Source of the DNA: JAWXTS01 sp044433305 | GTDB taxonomy: Bacteria; Bacteroidota; Bacteroidia; Bacteroidales; Rikenellaceae | Assembly (NCBI GenBank): GCA_044433305.1 | Contig: JAWXTS010000082.1 | Span: 1-7,178 of the forward strand | Direction of reading: 5' to 3' | Length of the DNA: 7,178 bases | Shown: piece by piece, positions 6,734-7,178 of the stretch | Position numbering within the stretch: position 1 is the first letter of the stretch | Layout of the letters: each line of letters begins with the position of its first letter | Notes under the pieces: generated by a model | What the model was told of the DNA's origin: nothing | Database searches by the model: none | What the model saw: the letters and a program-made list of their open reading frames with translations, nothing else | Program-made: the position numbers and the translations under genes

Positions 6734-7178
6734 ATGAAACCAAGCACCAGAACACTTGTTGTAGCATTGCTGCTAATAGGAACAACAACCGCTCAAGCAA
6801 GCGAAACCCCTGGCATCTTTAATAGAAAAAAGAAAAAGGCAGCCGTAGTTGAAGTAATAGAACAACCAGCTGAGGTAACTCCCGTAGTCGAGCAACCTAA
6901 ACCCGTAGAAGAAGCAAAGGTGCTAAACCCCTACTCTGCTAACTTCAATACACGCTCGGTGGCAGAATACGACTCGCTGCTTACAATATGGAACAATGAG
7001 CATGCCGTTGTCGACTTCGACAGCTTCCACAACGACTTTATCAATATAGACTCTGTGAGCACCATAATATCTGAGGTGCCCGACTCTGTACTAGAGCGCA
7101 GACTACGAAATATCGTGACCCCTATACAACTACCTTTTAACAGCGTAATAAAACAATATATCGTTGCCTACACAACAA
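6734..7178 (+). CDS. mltD: MltD-like membrane-bound lytic transglycosylase, N-terminal part only
   Basis: Probable peptidoglycan hydrolase; 148 residues are visible before the window ends. The ATG at 6734 follows the DUF5683 stop by 24 bases of A-rich sequence with no Shine-Dalgarno motif. Residues 1-22 are a Sec signal peptide (MKPSTRTLVVALLLIG, then AQA before SETP). A basic patch RKKKK (31-35) and a Val/Glu/Pro-rich linker (about 38-65) with repeated EQP and PVVEQPK-like pieces follow. Residues 116-148 (PDSVLERRLRNIVTPIQLPF, then NSVIKQYIVAYTT) match the segment that, in Bacteroidales MltD, immediately precedes the goose-lysozyme-like catalytic SLT domain. The catalytic Glu and any LysM repeats lie beyond the edge, so the assignment rests on this pre-catalytic segment and the parAB-DUF5683 context. 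Confidence 0.75.
   Translation, partial: MKPSTRTLVVALLLIGTTTAQASETPGIFNRKKKKAAVVEVIEQPAEVTPVVEQPKPVEEAKVLNPYSANFNTRSVAEYDSLLTIWNNEHAVVDFDSFHNDFINIDSVSTIISEVPDSVLERRLRNIVTPIQLPFNSVIKQYIVAYTT

Overview
The window looks like a chromosomal housekeeping region from a member of the Bacteroidota, most likely the order Bacteroidales. Three things point there. The cluster parA-parB-DUF5683-mltD is a familiar gene order in that order (recalled knowledge, not searched). The promoters fit the Bacteroidota -7 box TAnnTTTG. Start codons are preceded by A-rich sequence rather than a Shine-Dalgarno motif. The DNA is AT-rich with many ATA codons. I see no tRNA, rRNA, CRISPR array, insertion sequence, phage gene or attachment site.

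Left half (1-3796), all on the minus strand and read from right to left: an ornithine carbamoyltransferase (argF type), a CPBP-family membrane protease homologue, a predicted periplasm-facing lipoprotein related to SurA/PpiC foldases, and the first 297 residues of a SurA-type foldase cut by the window edge. Gaps are 11, 41 and 10 bases, so this is probably one operon. A second promoter sits in the 41-base gap and could drive the two foldase genes separately.

Middle (3797-3965): a 169-base divergent intergenic region, the longest non-coding stretch here. It holds a good minus-strand promoter for argF, a weaker plus-strand promoter for parA, and a 9-base direct repeat around the argF promoter.

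Right half (3966-7178), all on the plus strand: parA and parB, whose products segregate the chromosome; a DUF5683 envelope protein that appears to carry its core domain twice; and the N-terminal 148 residues of a MltD-like lytic transglycosylase. Gaps are 9, 8 and 24 bases, so these genes are probably co-transcribed, linking chromosome partitioning to envelope and peptidoglycan functions.

I did not find a clearly new biological system. The best leads are the duplicated DUF5683 core, the canonical ornithine-type carbamoyltransferase in a phylum known for the succinylornithine enzyme, its operon placement with envelope foldases, and a promoter that would give a nearly leaderless lipoprotein mRNA.
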